Part shown: positions 9,342-20,669 of the stretch, in pieces | Layout: every line of letters begins with the position of its first letter | How positions within the stretch are numbered: position 1 is the first letter of the stretch | Assembly (NCBI RefSeq): GCF_000338875.1 | Contig: NZ_AOMO01000029.1 | Coordinates: forward strand, 1 to 64,000 | From: Vibrio mimicus CAIM 602 | Lineage (GTDB): Bacteria > Pseudomonadota > Gammaproteobacteria > Enterobacterales > Vibrionaceae | DNA: 64,000 nucleotides | Reading direction: 5' to 3' | Notes under the pieces: model-generated | The model's database searches: none | The model's input: the letters and a program-made list of their open reading frames with translations, nothing else | What the model was told of the DNA's origin: nothing | Made by a program: the position numbers and the translations under genes

Positions 9342-11171
9342 ATGACCACTCCGCAAATTGAAAAATTAAGAAACATCGCGATTATCGCGCACGTTGACCA
9401 CGGTAAGACTACCCTGGTTGACAAACTGCTCCAGCAATCCGGCACGTTAGAGTCTCGCGGTGATGTTGAAGAGCGAGTCATGGACTCGAACGACATTGAA
9501 AAAGAGCGTGGTATCACCATTCTGGCGAAAAACACCGCTATCAACTGGAATGATTACCGCATCAACATCGTAGACACCCCGGGACACGCGGACTTCGGTG
9601 GCGAAGTTGAGCGTATTATGTCGATGGTAGACTCTGTTCTATTGATCGTTGACGCAGTAGATGGCCCGATGCCACAGACTCGCTTCGTAACCCAAAAAGC
9701 GTTTGCTCATGGTTTGAAGCCAATCGTTGTTATTAACAAAATTGACCGTCCGGGCGCACGTCCTGATTGGGTTATGGATCAGGTATTTGACCTGTTCGAT
9801 AACCTAGGTGCGACTGACGAACAGCTTGACTTCCAAGTGGTATATGCTTCAGCGCTGAACGGTTGGGCAACACTGGTTGAAGGCGAAACTGGCGAAAACA
9901 TGGAACCACTGTTCCAAGCAATCGTTGATAACGTTGCTGCGCCACAAGTTGACCTTGATGGTCCACTGCAAATGCAAATTTCTCAGTTGGATTACAGCTC
10001 TTACGTTGGTGTTATCGGTGTTGGCCGTATCAAGCGCGGTAAAGTAAAACCAAACCAACAAGTGACTGTTATCGGTGCTGATGGTAAGAAACGTAACGGT
10101 AAAATCGGTACTGTTCTGGGCTACCTTGGTCTGCAACGTTCTGAAACTGACCAAGCGACAGCTGGCGACATCGTTGCTGTTACAGGTTTGGGTGAGCTGA
10201 AAATCTCTGACACCATCTGTGATGTGAACACGCTTGAAGCGCTTCCACCATTGAGCGTTGATGAGCCAACGGTAACCATGACGTTCCAAGTGAACACGTC
10301 TCCATTCGCGGGTAAAGAAGGTAAGTTCGTGACTTCACGTAACATCCTTGAGCGTCTGGAAAAAGAACTGGTACACAACGTAGCACTGCGTGTTGAACAA
10401 ACTGAAGACCCAGACAAATTCCGCGTTTCAGGTCGTGGTGAACTTCACCTGTCGATCCTGATCGAAAACATGCGTCGTGAAGGCTTTGAACTGGCGGTAT
10501 CTCGTCCTGAAGTTATCCTGAAGCACGAAGACGGTCAGCTGATGGAACCGTTTGAAACGGTAACCATCGACGTGCAAGAAGAGCACCAAGGCGGCATTAT
10601 GGAGAAAATCGGCATGCGTAAAGGCGAGCTGAAAGACATGTCTCCAGATGGCAAAGGCCGTATCCGTATGGATTTCGTGATGCCTTCTCGTGGCCTGATC
10701 GGCTTCCAAACTGAATTCATGACTCTGACTTCAGGTTCAGGTCTGCTGTACCATACTTTTGACCACTACGGCCCACACAAAGGCGGTGTAATCGGTCAAC
10801 GTGTTAACGGTGTACTGGTTTCTAACGGTACGGGTAAAGCGCTAACGAACGCTCTGTTCAACCTGCAAGAGCGTGGCCGTATGTTCATTGGTCACGGTGT
10901 GGAAGTTTACGAAGGTATGGTGATCGGTATTCACAGCCGTGACAACGACCTGACTGTAAACCCTCTGAAAGGTAAGCAACTGACTAACGTTCGTGCTTCT
11001 GGTACTGATGATGCGCAGGTTCTTACGCCGCCAATCATCATGTCTCTGGAACAAGCTCTAGAGTTCATCGATGATGACGAACTGGTAGAAGTAACACCAG
11101 TGAGCATCCGTATCCGTAAACGCTTCCTGACCGAAAACGATCGTAAGCGTGCTTCTCGTGATGCGAAATAA
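9342..11171 (+). CDS. typA: Ribosome-associated translational GTPase TypA/BipA
   Basis: A translation-factor GTPase that binds the ribosome and helps 50S assembly and stress or low-temperature growth. The 609-residue protein shows all GTPase motifs: G1 [11 protein letters not shown]2 region [11 protein letters not shown]3 DTPGHADFG and G4 [14 protein letters not shown]-like domains III and V and the BipA-specific C-terminal domain follow. The start at 9342 (ATG ACC ACT CCG) agrees with the family's [21 protein letters not shown] beginning; a GTG at 9327 would add five residues. It ends in its own terminator. Confidence 0.97.
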   Translation: MTTPQIEKLRNIAIIAHVDHGKTTLVDKLLQQSGTLESRGDVEERVMDSNDIEKERGITILAKNTAINWNDYRINIVDTPGHADFGGEVERIMSMVDSVLLIVDAVDGPMPQTRFVTQKAFAHGLKPIVVINKIDRPGARPDWVMDQVFDLFDNLGATDEQLDFQVVYASALNGWATLVEGETGENMEPLFQAIVDNVAAPQVDLDGPLQMQISQLDYSSYVGVIGVGRIKRGKVKPNQQVTVIGADGKKRNGKIGTVLGYLGLQRSETDQATAGDIVAVTGLGELKISDTICDVNTLEALPPLSVDEPTVTMTFQVNTSPFAGKEGKFVTSRNILERLEKELVHNVALRVEQTEDPDKFRVSGRGELHLSILIENMRREGFELAVSRPEVILKHEDGQLMEPFETVTIDVQEEHQGGIMEKIGMRKGELKDMSPDGKGRIRMDFVMPSRGLIGFQTEFMTLTSGSGLLYHTFDHYGPHKGGVIGQRVNGVLVSNGTGKALTNALFNLQERGRMFIGHGVEVYEGMVIGIHSRDNDLTVNPLKGKQLTNVRASGTDDAQVLTPPIIMSLEQALEFIDDDELVEVTPVSIRIRKRFLTENDRKRASRDAK

Positions 11172-11208
11172 TCACTGACTCTAGCTTCTTCTGCTAGATA
11201 AGTTATGT

Positions 11209-11248
11209 AAGCCCTTAGCTGTCACCAGTTAGGGGCTTTATTTTTTTA
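11209..11248 (+). terminator. Terminator of typA
   Basis: A hairpin with arms AAGCCCTTAGCT and AGTTAGGGGCTT (one or two wobble pairs) is followed by ATTTTTTTA. Confidence 0.85.
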
Positions 11249-11269
11249 CCGCTAAGATAAAGGAATACG

Positions 11270-11800
11270 ATGTCTGTAGTGATTATTTCGGGTGGTCCAG
11301 GTGCAGGAAAAACCACTTTACTGGATGCGTTAGCAGAGCGTGGATATACCGCCTATCCAGAAATTCCCCGTCTGTTGATTGAACAAGAGAGTTCAAAAGA
11401 GAATGGCATTTTACCTTGGCACGATTTGCCAGCGTTTGCCGCCCTCTGTTATGACGCGATGCGGGTACAGAAACAGCTGGCACAAAGCCAGCCTACCGTT
11501 TTTTTGGATCGTGCTATTCCTGATATCTGTGCGTATTTATTGGGTACAGAGCAGGTGGTGCCTGCCGAGTATTGGCAAGCAAGTTTGGAGTATCATCCAC
11601 AAGTATTTATGTGTGAGCCAAACTCAATCACGTATCAACAAGATGAAGTGCGGCCATACGCATTTGAAGAAGCGCTACAAATCCATCAAAGGTTAGTGAA
11701 TACTTACTCTGAACTGGGCTACGAGTGCATTGATGTTCCAATGGCCTCGATTGAGCAACGTGTGGAATTTGTGTTAGCGACGCTATCCGTGGCAGGATAA
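11270..11800 (+). CDS. Small P-loop NTPase (AAA_28 / NadR-type), function unknown
   Basis: A 176-residue protein whose only sure feature is an N-terminal P-loop, IISGGPGAGKTTLLDAL (Walker A near residue 8-16), with FLDRAIPDICAYL in the place of a Walker B/lid region. The layout resembles the AAA_28 group, related to nicotinamide-ribose kinases and other small nucleotide kinases. No substrate can be named. It has a good start (ATG 11270 after AAGGA) and lies 26 bases before yihY, so it may be co-transcribed with it. Confidence 0.85.
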   Translation: MSVVIISGGPGAGKTTLLDALAERGYTAYPEIPRLLIEQESSKENGILPWHDLPAFAALCYDAMRVQKQLAQSQPTVFLDRAIPDICAYLLGTEQVVPAEYWQASLEYHPQVFMCEPNSITYQQDEVRPYAFEEALQIHQRLVNTYSELGYECIDVPMASIEQRVEFVLATLSVAG

Positions 11801-11826
11801 TCCCAACTAACCGACAAGGATGAGCT

Positions 11827-12756
11827 ATGAAATTGACTCACTCTTTTATTGAGCAGCGCTGTCGAGAAACACTGTATTTTGGCCGTTATCTATTGACACG
11901 GATGAAGCACGATCGGGTGAATGTGAATGCGGGCTATCTTGCTTACATCACTTTGTTGTCTATGGTTCCGATGCTGACGGTATTGCTGTCGATCCTTTCT
12001 TCCTTTTCCATTTTTGCGAGTGCAGGTGATGTGATCCAAGATTTTGTGATCACTCATTTTGTGCCAGCAGCAGGTGAAGTGGTTAAGACTGCCTTGGTGG
12101 AATTTGTGGCTAATACCGGGAAAATGACGGCTGTTGGTGGCGCTTTCCTGTTTGTGGCTGCCATTATGCTGATCTCCAATATCGATAAAAATTTAAATTA
12201 CATCTGGCGAGTACAACGTAAGCGCCGCGCCGTCTTTTCGTTTTCGATGTATTGGATGATTTTGACGCTGGGCCCTATTTTAGTAGGAGCCAGTATCGCG
12301 GCGACGTCTTACATCACTTCCTTAAAAATCCTCGATAACGAGGCGCTATCGGGTGCTTATAACCTATTCTTACGTTGGTTACCGTTTGTGCTCTCATTTT
12401 GTGCTTTTGTGGGCTTATATCTGCTGGTGCCTAATAAAAAAGTGCGATTGCCTCATGCCATGGCAGGGGCTTTGATTGCGGCCGTGTTGTTTGAGCTGAG
12501 TAAAAAAGGTTTTGCTGCCTACATTACACAGTTTCCTTCTTATCAGTTGATATACGGTGCGCTTGCCGCGATTCCCATCTTGTTTGTTTGGGTGTATTTA
12601 TGTTGGCTAATCGTGTTGGTGGGGGCGGAAGTCACCGCGGCACTCGGCGAACGTGAACACTGGAGTGACTCGCAAGACATGCTACACTTTGCGCCATCTC
12701 AAACGAATGATGTAGAGGAAAAACAGAGTGATAGCACTGATCCAGCGAGTAAGTGA
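11827..12756 (+). CDS. yihY: YihY family inner-membrane protein (formerly RNase BN)
   Basis: A 309-residue multi-pass membrane protein with about six hydrophobic segments, including [38 protein letters not shown] and the C-terminal [20 protein letters not shown]. This is the YihY/BrkB family; the old name rbn (ribonuclease BN) was a misassignment in E. coli. Function unknown. Its 3' end overlaps the dtd start by 29 bases, indicating translational coupling. Confidence 0.92.
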   Translation: MKLTHSFIEQRCRETLYFGRYLLTRMKHDRVNVNAGYLAYITLLSMVPMLTVLLSILSSFSIFASAGDVIQDFVITHFVPAAGEVVKTALVEFVANTGKMTAVGGAFLFVAAIMLISNIDKNLNYIWRVQRKRRAVFSFSMYWMILTLGPILVGASIAATSYITSLKILDNEALSGAYNLFLRWLPFVLSFCAFVGLYLLVPNKKVRLPHAMAGALIAAVLFELSKKGFAAYITQFPSYQLIYGALAAIPILFVWVYLCWLIVLVGAEVTAALGEREHWSDSQDMLHFAPSQTNDVEEKQSDSTDPASK

Positions 12757-13162
12757 AGCCGCGGTACGTGTCGATGGAGAAGTGGTCGGCGCAATTGATA
12801 AGGGACTTTTAGTGCTACTCGGTGTCGAACGTGAAGATGATGAAGCGAAAGCCAAGCGATTGGTTGAGCGAGTGACCAGCTATCGAGTGTTTGAAGATAG
12901 TGAAGGTAAAATGAATCTGAGCGTGAAAGATGTGGGTGGTAGTGTGTTAGTTGTGTCGCAGTTTACTCTGCCAGCCGATACCAAAAAAGGTACACGTGCC
13001 GGATTTTCACGCGGTGCGGCGCCACAAGATGCCGAGCGGTTATATGATTATTTCTCTGACCTTTGTATGCAGATTTTGCCAACGGAGCGTGGACGCTTTG
13101 CGGCGGATATGAAGGTATCGCTGGTCAACGATGGGCCAGTGACGTTTTGGCTACAGGTATAA
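12728..13162 (+). CDS. dtd: D-aminoacyl-tRNA deacylase
   Basis: Removes wrongly attached D-amino acids (and glycine from tRNA-Ala) from tRNAs. The 144-residue length is standard, and the two active-site signatures are present: SQFTL and, near the C-terminus, NDGPVTFWL. It starts with GTG at 12728 inside the yihY 3' end, and the N-terminus [17 protein letters not shown] aligns with the family from the first residue. Same yihY-dtd-yiiD order as in enteric bacteria. Confidence 0.97.
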   Translation: MIALIQRVSEAAVRVDGEVVGAIDKGLLVLLGVEREDDEAKAKRLVERVTSYRVFEDSEGKMNLSVKDVGGSVLVVSQFTLPADTKKGTRAGFSRGAAPQDAERLYDYFSDLCMQILPTERGRFAADMKVSLVNDGPVTFWLQV

Positions 13163-13234
13163 CTCGCGTTTGATCGCAAATTAAATGACAACAAGCACCT
13201 TAATTCAGTAAAGGTGCGTATTCAGGGATTGAGT

Positions 13235-14161
13235 ATGTTCAAACTTATTACGCCGACAACGGATAATCAGCTCAATAAGTATTTTCATTTCCGTTGGCAG
13301 ATGCTGCGTGAACCGTGGCGAATGCCAATTGGCTCAGAGCGTGATGAATATGACTCGATGAGCCATCATCGAATGATAGTGGATAGCCGTGGCTATCCTA
13401 TCGCCATTGGCCGTTTATACATTACTCCTGACAGTGAAGGGCAGATCCGTTATATGGCGGTGAAGGCCAATCGTCGTTCTAAAGGGATGGGGTCTTTGAT
13501 TCTGGTGGCACTTGAATCGTTAGCTCGTCAAGAAGGAGCAAAGCGCTTAGTGTGTAACGCGCGTGAAGATGCGATTCCATTTTATGCCAAGAACGGTTTC
13601 GAGCGACGCGGTGAATTGACCGATGAGCGTGGGCCTGTGCGTCATCAACAGATGGTGAAAACGCTCGATCCTATGGCGAATGTGCTACGTAAGCCTGAAT
13701 GGTGTACTGAGCTACAAGAGCGTTGGGGTCAACAGATCCCGATCAGCGATAAAATGGGGATTAAGATCCAGCAATATACTGGCTATCAATTTCAGTGCTG
13801 CGCTCAGTTGAACCCTAATCTCAATCCACACAATACCTTGTTTGCAGGTTCCGCTTTTACACTGGCGACCTTAACTGGCTGGGGGATGGCATGGCTTTTA
13901 ATGCGCGAACGTGACTTGCATGGCGATATCGTGTTGGTGGACAGCCATATCCGCTATCGTCATCCTGTGGTGCAAAACCCTGTGGCTGCCACCTCGCTTG
14001 ATGGGATCAGTGGTGATTTGGATCGTTTGGAATCAGGGCGTAAAGCGCGAATTGTGGTACGGGTCATTATCTCCAGCGGCAATGTAGAAGCGATCGAATT
14101 TACGGGCACTTACATGCTGATCCCTAACTATAAAGCCTTGGTTGCTCAGAAGTCGTCTTAG
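13235..14161 (+). CDS. yiiD: GNAT acetyltransferase / hotdog thioesterase fusion (YiiD, FabY type)
   Basis: A two-domain protein of 308 residues. The N-terminal half (about 1-150) is a GNAT domain with the acetyl-CoA loop MAVKANRRSKGMGSLIL. The C-terminal half (about 155-305) is a YiiD-type hotdog thioesterase domain (LNPHNTLFAGSAFTLATLTGWGM). The E. coli counterpart was renamed FabY for a role in starting fatty acid synthesis. The start at 13235 (MFKLITP) is chosen because the preceding in-frame residues do not fit the family. It follows dtd. Confidence 0.88.
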   Translation: MFKLITPTTDNQLNKYFHFRWQMLREPWRMPIGSERDEYDSMSHHRMIVDSRGYPIAIGRLYITPDSEGQIRYMAVKANRRSKGMGSLILVALESLARQEGAKRLVCNAREDAIPFYAKNGFERRGELTDERGPVRHQQMVKTLDPMANVLRKPEWCTELQERWGQQIPISDKMGIKIQQYTGYQFQCCAQLNPNLNPHNTLFAGSAFTLATLTGWGMAWLLMRERDLHGDIVLVDSHIRYRHPVVQNPVAATSLDGISGDLDRLESGRKARIVVRVIISSGNVEAIEFTGTYMLIPNYKALVAQKSS

Positions 14162-14196
14162 TTCAACGATAGTCTTAACGAGAACGCTGCAGCGCA

Positions 14197-16082
14197 TTAA
14201 GGTGCGCTGCGACAATCCTTACTCGTCAACTCAGCTTGTTTGAAATCCCAATTTAAACCAAGGCATTGATCGGCCCAAGACTGCTTGATGTCCAGTTGCC
14301 ACTCACCTTGCTCTGGTGTGAGTAGATCTGTGCTACCACTTAACATCGCTTGCATGCCAACACCTTTCAGTGGTGTTGGCGTGATGGTAATTCGTCCTCT
14401 ATCGGCACTAACCGAGAGAGCATCCAGCTCAAAAAGTTGAGTGATTACTGTGTTATCACTGCGTAGTGACATCAATCCCTGACGTAAACTCAGTTGTAAT
14501 TCCCCATCAAGTGAATGCGCCAGCATGTTGCGATCACCAGCCATGCCTTGTGCTGTCAGGCTGATGTCGGCGAATGCTTCAAGGCCGAAAGGTAAGTTGA
14601 ACCAAGGTTGTAATGGGCCAACAGGTAATGAGTCGGTATCGAGCGAAAGCTGCCAAGGGGCACTGAGCGACGATAAATCCCATTTAGCATGTGCTTCAAT
14701 ATAACCTCGCTCCAGAGGTAGAAAGGCGCGGGTGAGCTGCCATACGCCTTGTTCACTGTGCATATTGAGTACGCCTTGCGTGCTGAGTATGCCAGCATAA
14801 CTGGCGCTGTTAGCCGTCACGGCAAGTTTACCCTGCCAAAATCCCCACTGACCGTCTTTAACCCACTGTAAACGTTGGCCATCGGCATTCAGGCCTGAGA
14901 CTTGCCAAAAGGTCGGTTAACCGTTTGGATGATTTGTAGGTTATTGATATCCAGATCATCAATGCTTAATTTCTGCCAAGCGGGTAGCCCTTGAGCAAAT
15001 GGCAGTAGATCTTGAGGTTGCTCTGCGATCCATTTTATTCCACTGATCGTGAGTCGGGAGAGCGCGATGCTCTGTTCAGAAAGCTTACCTTTGAGTTGAA
15101 CATCCCCTTGCCATACTTGTGTATGCCCTTCCATTTCGATGCCTTCGGGCGTGAAAGTCAGTTCTGCATTGGGTTCCACCCACTGTGTGGCAAGCCATTG
15201 TGCGGAATCGGCATTGAGAGACAAATAACCTTGTTGCTGTTGCCAAAAGTTTTGCTGCAAGAAGTAATCTTCGACAGAGAGATTGAGATTCTCCCACGTG
15301 ACTCCATTTGCCGTCAGCTGGCTGTTCAGTAGATCTAAACTATTAATGTGATGAACATTCGGCGCTAATTTTTGCCATAGTGGGTGAGTTTGCCACTGGT
15401 CTAGATTGAGGTTAAGCCTGCTAATGGTCACATTGATGAGGGACCAGCCTTCCGGATATTGCTCAGCCTGCCCGGATATTGGGCTATCGTGCCAGTTAAA
15501 GGAAAACCCATACACAGTACTGTCCTGGGGTTGATAGTTAGCATCAACCAGTACTTGATTAAAAGCTTCACCATCAATCGTGATCTGTTCAGCTGAAAGC
15601 TGAATTTTTCCGTAAGGCAGTAGTTGCTGAGGGGATATCCACACTGGCTGTTTAATTTGCAGACTCACACCACGGGCGATGATGTCCTGATCAGCCCAAT
15701 CGATATTGTGCAGTGCCAATTGGTTGAGATGAATAGCATCAGGTAGTGTGAAAGCGGGCAGGCCATGGGCCAAATTTGCCCCATCAACCAAAACACTATC
15801 GATCTCTAACTTTTGTTCAAGCAAACCGTATGGGTTGAGCCATAAATCCATTTGCTGAACTTCAATGGCTGGAGTTGTGGAAAGCTGCACGCCGCTCAAA
15901 CGCAGTTTAAATGGATAGAGGTATTCAATTTTTTCAAAGTGCAGAGTTTCAGGCCACAACTGCTGCACTATCCATTGTGCAGATGGCGTGAAATAGCGGG
16001 TATGCATAATACCAAACCCAGCTAATACCAGAATCAGTAGCAGTGCGATACCTGCTACACCCATGGCCAGTAGTTTTCTCAT
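14197..16082 (-). pseudogene. AsmA family envelope protein, interrupted by a one-base frameshift
   Basis: AsmA-like proteins are inner-membrane-anchored bridges or chaperones linked to outer-membrane assembly and lipid movement. The first frame (14889-16082) begins with a signal anchor (GVAGIALLLILVLAGFGIM) and is rich in beta-strand sequence. It stops at 14889, but the next frame continues without a gap (FWQVSGLNADGQRLQW) into the frame ending at 14197. Restoring one base in the AAAA run at 14907-14910 joins them into one protein of about 628 residues. Both halves keep good codon use, so this is probably a sequencing error. Confidence 0.85.
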
Positions 16083-16160
16083 AGTCCCTGCATTGCCATC
16101 ATCAAAATGTTACCAATCAATCCACTCTCAAGCTTGGAGTAAAGCACGAGAGACAGCAAC

Positions 16161-16187
16161 AAAAAAAGCCCCTCAAAAGAGGGGCTT
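16161..16187 (-). terminator. Terminator of pckA
   Basis: A perfect 9-bp stem (AAGCCCCTC / GAGGGGCTT, loop AAAA) is followed on the minus strand by seven T residues. Confidence 0.9.
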
Positions 16188-16221
16188 GCTACTCAGTTAT
16201 CACTTTTACGCCAATTCGACA

Positions 16222-17850
16222 TTAGTCGAGCTTTGGACCTGCTGCAACCAAAGCTTTGCCTTCTGCGTTATCGGTGTATTTGTCGAAGTTATTGATAAAG
16301 CGCGTTGCCAAATCTTTGGCCTTGCTTTCCCACTGAAGTGGATCGACATAAGTATCACGCGGGTCGAGGATCATAGGATCAACGCCTGGCAGTGAGGTTG
16401 GTACTTGTAGGTTGAAGATTGGAATGTGCTTCGTTTCTGCTTTCTCGATTGAGCCATCCAAAATCGCATCAATGATGCCGCGAGTATCTTTAATCGAGAT
16501 ACGTTTACCGCTGCCATTCCAACCTGTGTTAACCAGATAGGCCTCCGCACCAGCAGCTTCCATGCGTTTTACCAATACTTCCGCATACTTGGTTGGATGC
16601 AGAGTGAGGAACGCAGCACCGAAACACGCAGAGAAAGTAGGCGTTGGTTCAGTGATACCACGTTCAGTACCTGCGAGTTTGGCGGTAAAGCCAGACAAGA
16701 AGTGGTACTTAGTTTGTTCTGGAGTCAGTTTAGACACTGGAGGTAGTACGCCAAAGGCATCTGCAGACAGGAAGATAACCTTAGTCGCATGGCCGCCTTT
16801 GGAAACTGGCTTCACGATGTTATCGATGTGATAGATAGGGTAAGAAACGCGGGTGTTCTCGGTTTTTGAACCATCATCAAAATCGATTGAACCGTCACTG
16901 AGTACCGTGACGTTTTCTAATAGTGCATCACGGCGGATAGCGTTATAGATATCAGGCTCTGCTTCTTTAGACAGCTTGATAGTTTTCGCGTAGCAGCCAC
17001 CTTCAAAGTTGAACACACCATCATCATCCCAGCCGTGCTCATCGTCACCGATCAAAGCACGTTTTGGATCGGTAGACAGGGTTGTTTTACCTGTGCCAGA
17101 AAGACCGAAGAAGATCGCGACATCACCCGCTTTGCCCATGTTGGCTGAACAGTGCATTGACGCAATACCTTGTAGTGGCAGGAAGTAGTTCATCATTGCG
17201 AACATACCTTTTTTCATTTCGCCGCCGTACCAAGTACCGCCAATGAGCTGCATGCGTTCGGTCAGGTTAAACACAGTGAAGTTCTCAGAGTTCAGACCAT
17301 GCTCTTTCCACTTCGCATTGGTGCATTTCGCGCCGTTCATTACCACAAAGTCTGGTTTGAAGTGCGCTAGTTCATCTTCGCTTGGGCGAATGAACATGTT
17401 TTTCACGAAATGTGCTTGCCATGCTACTTCAGTAATAAAACGTACACTCAGGCGAGTATCCGCGTTGGCACCACAGTAGCCATCCAATACGAATACACGT
17501 TTGCCTGAAAGCTGTTTGGTAACTAGCGCTTTAAGGTCATTCCACACTTCTTGATTAATTGGTTTATTGTCGTTTTTCGCTTTTTCGGAGGTCCACCACA
17601 AAGTATCGCGAGTGGTATCGTCCTTAACGATAAACTTATCTTTTGGTGAGCGGCCAGTGAAGATGCCAGTATCAACCGCAACCGCGCCTAATTCGGTGAC
17701 CACACCACGCTCATAACCTTCGAGGTCAGAACGGGTTTCTTCAGCGAATAACAGTTCATAGCTCGGGTTACGAACCACTTCTGTTACGCCTGTGATCCCA
17801 TATTGGGCTAGATCGAGTTGTGCAGCCTTTGTATGTTCCATAACGGTCAT
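16222..17850 (-). CDS. pckA: Phosphoenolpyruvate carboxykinase (ATP)
   Basis: Converts oxaloacetate and ATP to phosphoenolpyruvate, the entry step of gluconeogenesis. The 542-residue protein shows the kinase-1a loop [11 protein letters not shown] (P-loop), the metal-binding [18 protein letters not shown] region, and [22 protein letters not shown]. The start at 17850 (ATG ACC GTT ATG GAA) is preceded by AAGGAGCACCT. Length and motifs are complete. Confidence 0.98.
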   Translation of the reverse strand: MTVMEHTKAAQLDLAQYGITGVTEVVRNPSYELLFAEETRSDLEGYERGVVTELGAVAVDTGIFTGRSPKDKFIVKDDTTRDTLWWTSEKAKNDNKPINQEVWNDLKALVTKQLSGKRVFVLDGYCGANADTRLSVRFITEVAWQAHFVKNMFIRPSEDELAHFKPDFVVMNGAKCTNAKWKEHGLNSENFTVFNLTERMQLIGGTWYGGEMKKGMFAMMNYFLPLQGIASMHCSANMGKAGDVAIFFGLSGTGKTTLSTDPKRALIGDDEHGWDDDGVFNFEGGCYAKTIKLSKEAEPDIYNAIRRDALLENVTVLSDGSIDFDDGSKTENTRVSYPIYHIDNIVKPVSKGGHATKVIFLSADAFGVLPPVSKLTPEQTKYHFLSGFTAKLAGTERGITEPTPTFSACFGAAFLTLHPTKYAEVLVKRMEAAGAEAYLVNTGWNGSGKRISIKDTRGIIDAILDGSIEKAETKHIPIFNLQVPTSLPGVDPMILDPRDTYVDPLQWESKAKDLATRFINNFDKYTDNAEGKALVAAGPKLD

Positions 17851-18126
17851 AGGTGCTCCTTGTAGGATTTTGTAGGGATTTTGTAAGAATTTATGTAATT
17901 GTTATCTGCTCACCATGCTAGCAACGGACCTGAGTGAAAACAGGGAGGCAGGTCAAAAATTACCCACCGGATTTCTGTGGTTTTAGGTAACTCGTCACAT
18001 ATATTGGTATTACTATTTTATCGTGCGCGCAAACCTTTGCGCCAGTAGCCAAGGATTAATACTTTTAAGAAATTAAGTACGGCGTACTGTGATGTGGATC
18101 TTTGATTTTATTGATTTTTTCATAAG
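17851..18126. other. pckA upstream region
   Basis: A gap of about 280 bases between the pckA start and the terminator of hslO. It must hold the pckA promoter. I found no full CRP or other operator that I would defend, and no small gene. Confidence 0.5.
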
Positions 18127-18153
18127 AAAAAGCCAGCTTACAGCTGGCTTTTT
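18127..18153 (-). terminator. Terminator of hslO
   Basis: A perfect 12-bp stem (AAAAAGCCAGCT / AGCTGGCTTTTT, loop TAC) with T-rich ends, 34 bases past the hslO stop. The sequence is symmetrical and could work in both directions. Confidence 0.88.
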
Positions 18154-18186
18154 GGCGGTTTTTACGTGCTTGTTAAACGCGGCGAA

Positions 18187-19077
18187 TTAATGCAATACCG
18201 AGTTATCGGTTGACTGTGGTGCATACAATTCAGCAACTTGCGCTGCATCGAACGAGTAGGTAGTACCACAATAATCACAGTGCAAAGCCACCACGCCATC
18301 TTGCGCTAGAATGTCATTGATTTCTTCACGCGCCACAGTCACGATGGCCGCCGCACTGCGTTCACGTGAGCAACCACAGCGGAAGCTGACCGGATGTGGT
18401 GCGAACAACTGAACTTTCTCTTGGTTGTAAAGACGGTACAGCAGTTCTTCCGCAGGTAGAGCAAATAACTCTTCGTTCTTGATGGTGTCAGTTAATTGTT
18501 CTAAATGTTCGAAATCATCGGCAGAGCCTTTACCATCGGGTACGATTTGCAGCAACATACCAGCAGCACAGGCTTTACCTGCATGCTCACCAACGCGGAT
18601 CCACAAACGAGTTTTGAGCTGCTCTGAACGTAGGAAGTAACCTTCGAGCACATCGGCAAGGGTATCGCCTTCTAAACCCACTACGCCTTGATAGCGTTCA
18701 CCTTGCTTAGGTTCAATGGTAATCACCAGATGACCCTTGCCAAGCATATCGTGTAAGCCTGCATCGTCAGCAATATCGCCTTGCCAGCGAGCAACACCAC
18801 GTACTTGCTGGTTGTTATCACCGTTAATCACTACCAGTGATACTGGGCCATTGCCTTGCAGTTGCAGGGTAATTGAACCTTCGAATTTCAACGTCGCAGT
18901 AAGCAGTGAGGTTGCAACCAGCAGTTCACCGATTAAGTGTTGCACTGCCGCAGGATATTCCTGACTGGAAATCATGTGCTGATAAGTTTCATCCAGTTGG
19001 ACCAACTCACCACGCACAGAGAGGTCTTCAAATAGATAGCGATGTAGCATGTTGTTCGCCATTGAGTTTGTCGTCAT
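18187..19077 (-). CDS. hslO: Redox-regulated holdase chaperone Hsp33
   Basis: Hsp33 is a cytoplasmic chaperone switched on by oxidation, which releases a zinc ion and unfolds its C-terminus. The zinc site is visible as FRCGCSRER and [10 protein letters not shown] (a CxC plus a CxxC) in the last 60 residues. The open frame gives 296 residues from ATG 19077; an ATG at 19062 ([11 protein letters not shown]) gives 291 and is equally likely, as neither has a clear ribosome site. It lies downstream of hslR in the same direction, as in other gammaproteobacteria. Confidence 0.96.
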   Translation of the reverse strand: MTTNSMANNMLHRYLFEDLSVRGELVQLDETYQHMISSQEYPAAVQHLIGELLVATSLLTATLKFEGSITLQLQGNGPVSLVVINGDNNQQVRGVARWQGDIADDAGLHDMLGKGHLVITIEPKQGERYQGVVGLEGDTLADVLEGYFLRSEQLKTRLWIRVGEHAGKACAAGMLLQIVPDGKGSADDFEHLEQLTDTIKNEELFALPAEELLYRLYNQEKVQLFAPHPVSFRCGCSRERSAAAIVTVAREEINDILAQDGVVALHCDYCGTTYSFDAAQVAELYAPQSTDNSVLH

Positions 19078-19102
19078 AAGGAATTGTCCGGCTATTTACT
19101 GA

Positions 19103-19480
19103 TTACTGATGAATAAATTTGAGTAGATCTCGGCGCTGCTTCTTGTCCGGACGTCGATCCGGACTCGGGTTGAGCTGGCGCATCATGGCATTACGTTCAC
19201 GCTTAGCGATGCTTTCTGCCGTTTCACGGTAGAGTAGTTGCGCTTCTGGTGCTCCACGGCGTTGATCTGAGATCTTTTCGATAATGACAGTTTTCTCGTC
19301 ATGTCCCTGACGCAGAGTGATCTGTGCGCCAAGTTCAACCGATTTACTGGGTTTGGATCGCTGGCCATTATAGTGGACTTTGCCACCTTCGACCATATTT
19401 CGCGCTAGTGAGCGAGTTTTGTAAAATCTTGCAGCCCACAACCATTTATCCAGCCTAACGTCATCTGCACTGGAACTCAT
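19103..19480 (-). CDS. hslR: Heat-shock ribosome-associated S4-domain protein Hsp15
   Basis: Hsp15 binds stalled 50S subunits carrying peptidyl-tRNA and helps recycle them. The 125-residue product has an N-terminal S4 RNA-binding domain (RLDKWLWAARFYKTRSLA) and a basic C-terminal tail. The ATG at 19480 (MSSSADD) has AGAGGA about nine bases upstream; a GTG two codons earlier is too close to that site. It is the first gene of the hslR-hslO unit and is divergent from epsC. Confidence 0.94.
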   Translation of the reverse strand: MSSSADDVRLDKWLWAARFYKTRSLARNMVEGGKVHYNGQRSKPSKSVELGAQITLRQGHDEKTVIIEKISDQRRGAPEAQLLYRETAESIAKRERNAMMRQLNPSPDRRPDKKQRRDLLKFIHQ

Positions 19481-19709
19481 TGCCACATTTCCTCTCTAAC
19501 CTTGTTACTTTCTGGCCAATTTTCTTGATTAACAATGGTGTTTAGTGGGCAGTTTTTCAAGCAAGTCGACAATTTAACGTTTGAGACAGTTCGCTCATCC
19601 ATGCTTGTGATATATTGCCATGCCTGCATAAAGTATTGAAAAACATCTGTACAGGCGAGTTTGCGCAAGATTGAGCGCAAAAGTACAGAAAGGAATAACG
19701 TGGAAATTT

Positions 19710-20624
19710 ATGGAATTTAAACAACTTCCTCCGCTAGCAACGTGGCCGCGTTTATTGAGCCAAAATTCCGCGCGGTGGCAAAAGCCAATCAGCGAAGGAT
19801 TAACTCTGTTGCTGTTGGTGGCATCAGCGTGGACGCTGGGCAAAATGGTGTGGTTGATGTCGGGAGAGCAAGCTCAAGCCCCGAGTTGGAGCCCAACTTT
19901 GTCTGCCTTAAAGCCAGATCATCAGCCACTGGATATCAGTGTGTTGCAGAAAGGGGAGCTGTTTGGTGTGTTCACTGAGCCCAAAGAAGCCCCGATTGAG
20001 CAGCCTGTTGTCGTGGATGCGCCGAAAACTCGTTTGAACCTAGTGCTATCCGGCGTTGTAGCAAGCAATGACTTGCAAAAAAGCTTAGCGGTGATTGCCA
20101 ACCGTGGTGTGCAAGCGACTTATGGGCTTAACGAAGTCATTGAGGGGACACAGGCAAAACTTAAAGCCGTGATGCCGGATCGAGTCATTATCAGTAACTC
20201 AGGCCGTGATGAAACCTTGATGTTAGAAGGATTGGATTATACCAGCCCAACCGCATCTTCTACGCCGAGTTCACAACCACCACGGACAAATCAATTAAGC
20301 CAAACGCCACAGTTTGAAGACAAACTGGATGCGGTTCGTGAGGCTATTGCGCGTAACCCGCAGGAAATTTTCCAGTATGTGCGCCTGTCTCAGGTAAAAC
20401 GTGACGACAAAGTGCTCGGTTATCGAGTCAGCCCCGGCAAAGATCCGGTTCTGTTTGAATCGATCGGTTTGCAAGATGGCGACATCGCAGTAGCCCTGAA
20501 TGGTATGGACCTGACCGATCCGAATGTAATGAACACCGTATTTCAGTCGATGAATGAGATGACTGAAATGAGTCTGACGGTTGAGCGTGATGGTCAACAA
20601 CATGATGTATATATTCAATTTTAA
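19710..20624 (+). CDS. epsC: Type II secretion protein C (EpsC/GspC)
   Basis: Inner-membrane protein that links the inner-membrane platform to the secretin EpsD and takes part in substrate recognition. The 304-residue protein has a cytoplasmic stub, one transmembrane helix (LTLLLLVASAWTLGKMVWLM, about 30-49), the HR domain (about 75-170) and a C-terminal PDZ domain (about 215-304). Start ATG 19710 (MEFKQLPPLATWPRLL) as in V. cholerae EpsC. It is first in the 12-gene epsC-N operon and has its own upstream region of about 230 bases opposite hslR. Confidence 0.97.
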   Translation: MEFKQLPPLATWPRLLSQNSARWQKPISEGLTLLLLVASAWTLGKMVWLMSGEQAQAPSWSPTLSALKPDHQPLDISVLQKGELFGVFTEPKEAPIEQPVVVDAPKTRLNLVLSGVVASNDLQKSLAVIANRGVQATYGLNEVIEGTQAKLKAVMPDRVIISNSGRDETLMLEGLDYTSPTASSTPSSQPPRTNQLSQTPQFEDKLDAVREAIARNPQEIFQYVRLSQVKRDDKVLGYRVSPGKDPVLFESIGLQDGDIAVALNGMDLTDPNVMNTVFQSMNEMTEMSLTVERDGQQHDVYIQF

Positions 20625-20669
20625 CGCTGAGGCGAATGAGAACGCGTTAGTGAGGCAAGGGAGTTCCCA

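Noticed and set aside
19605..19632. A sigma-70 promoter (TTGTGA ... CATAAA) for the eps operon
   Set aside because: The -10 is poor and other spacings fit equally badly, so I do not claim it. The promoter must be in the 230-base gap before epsC.
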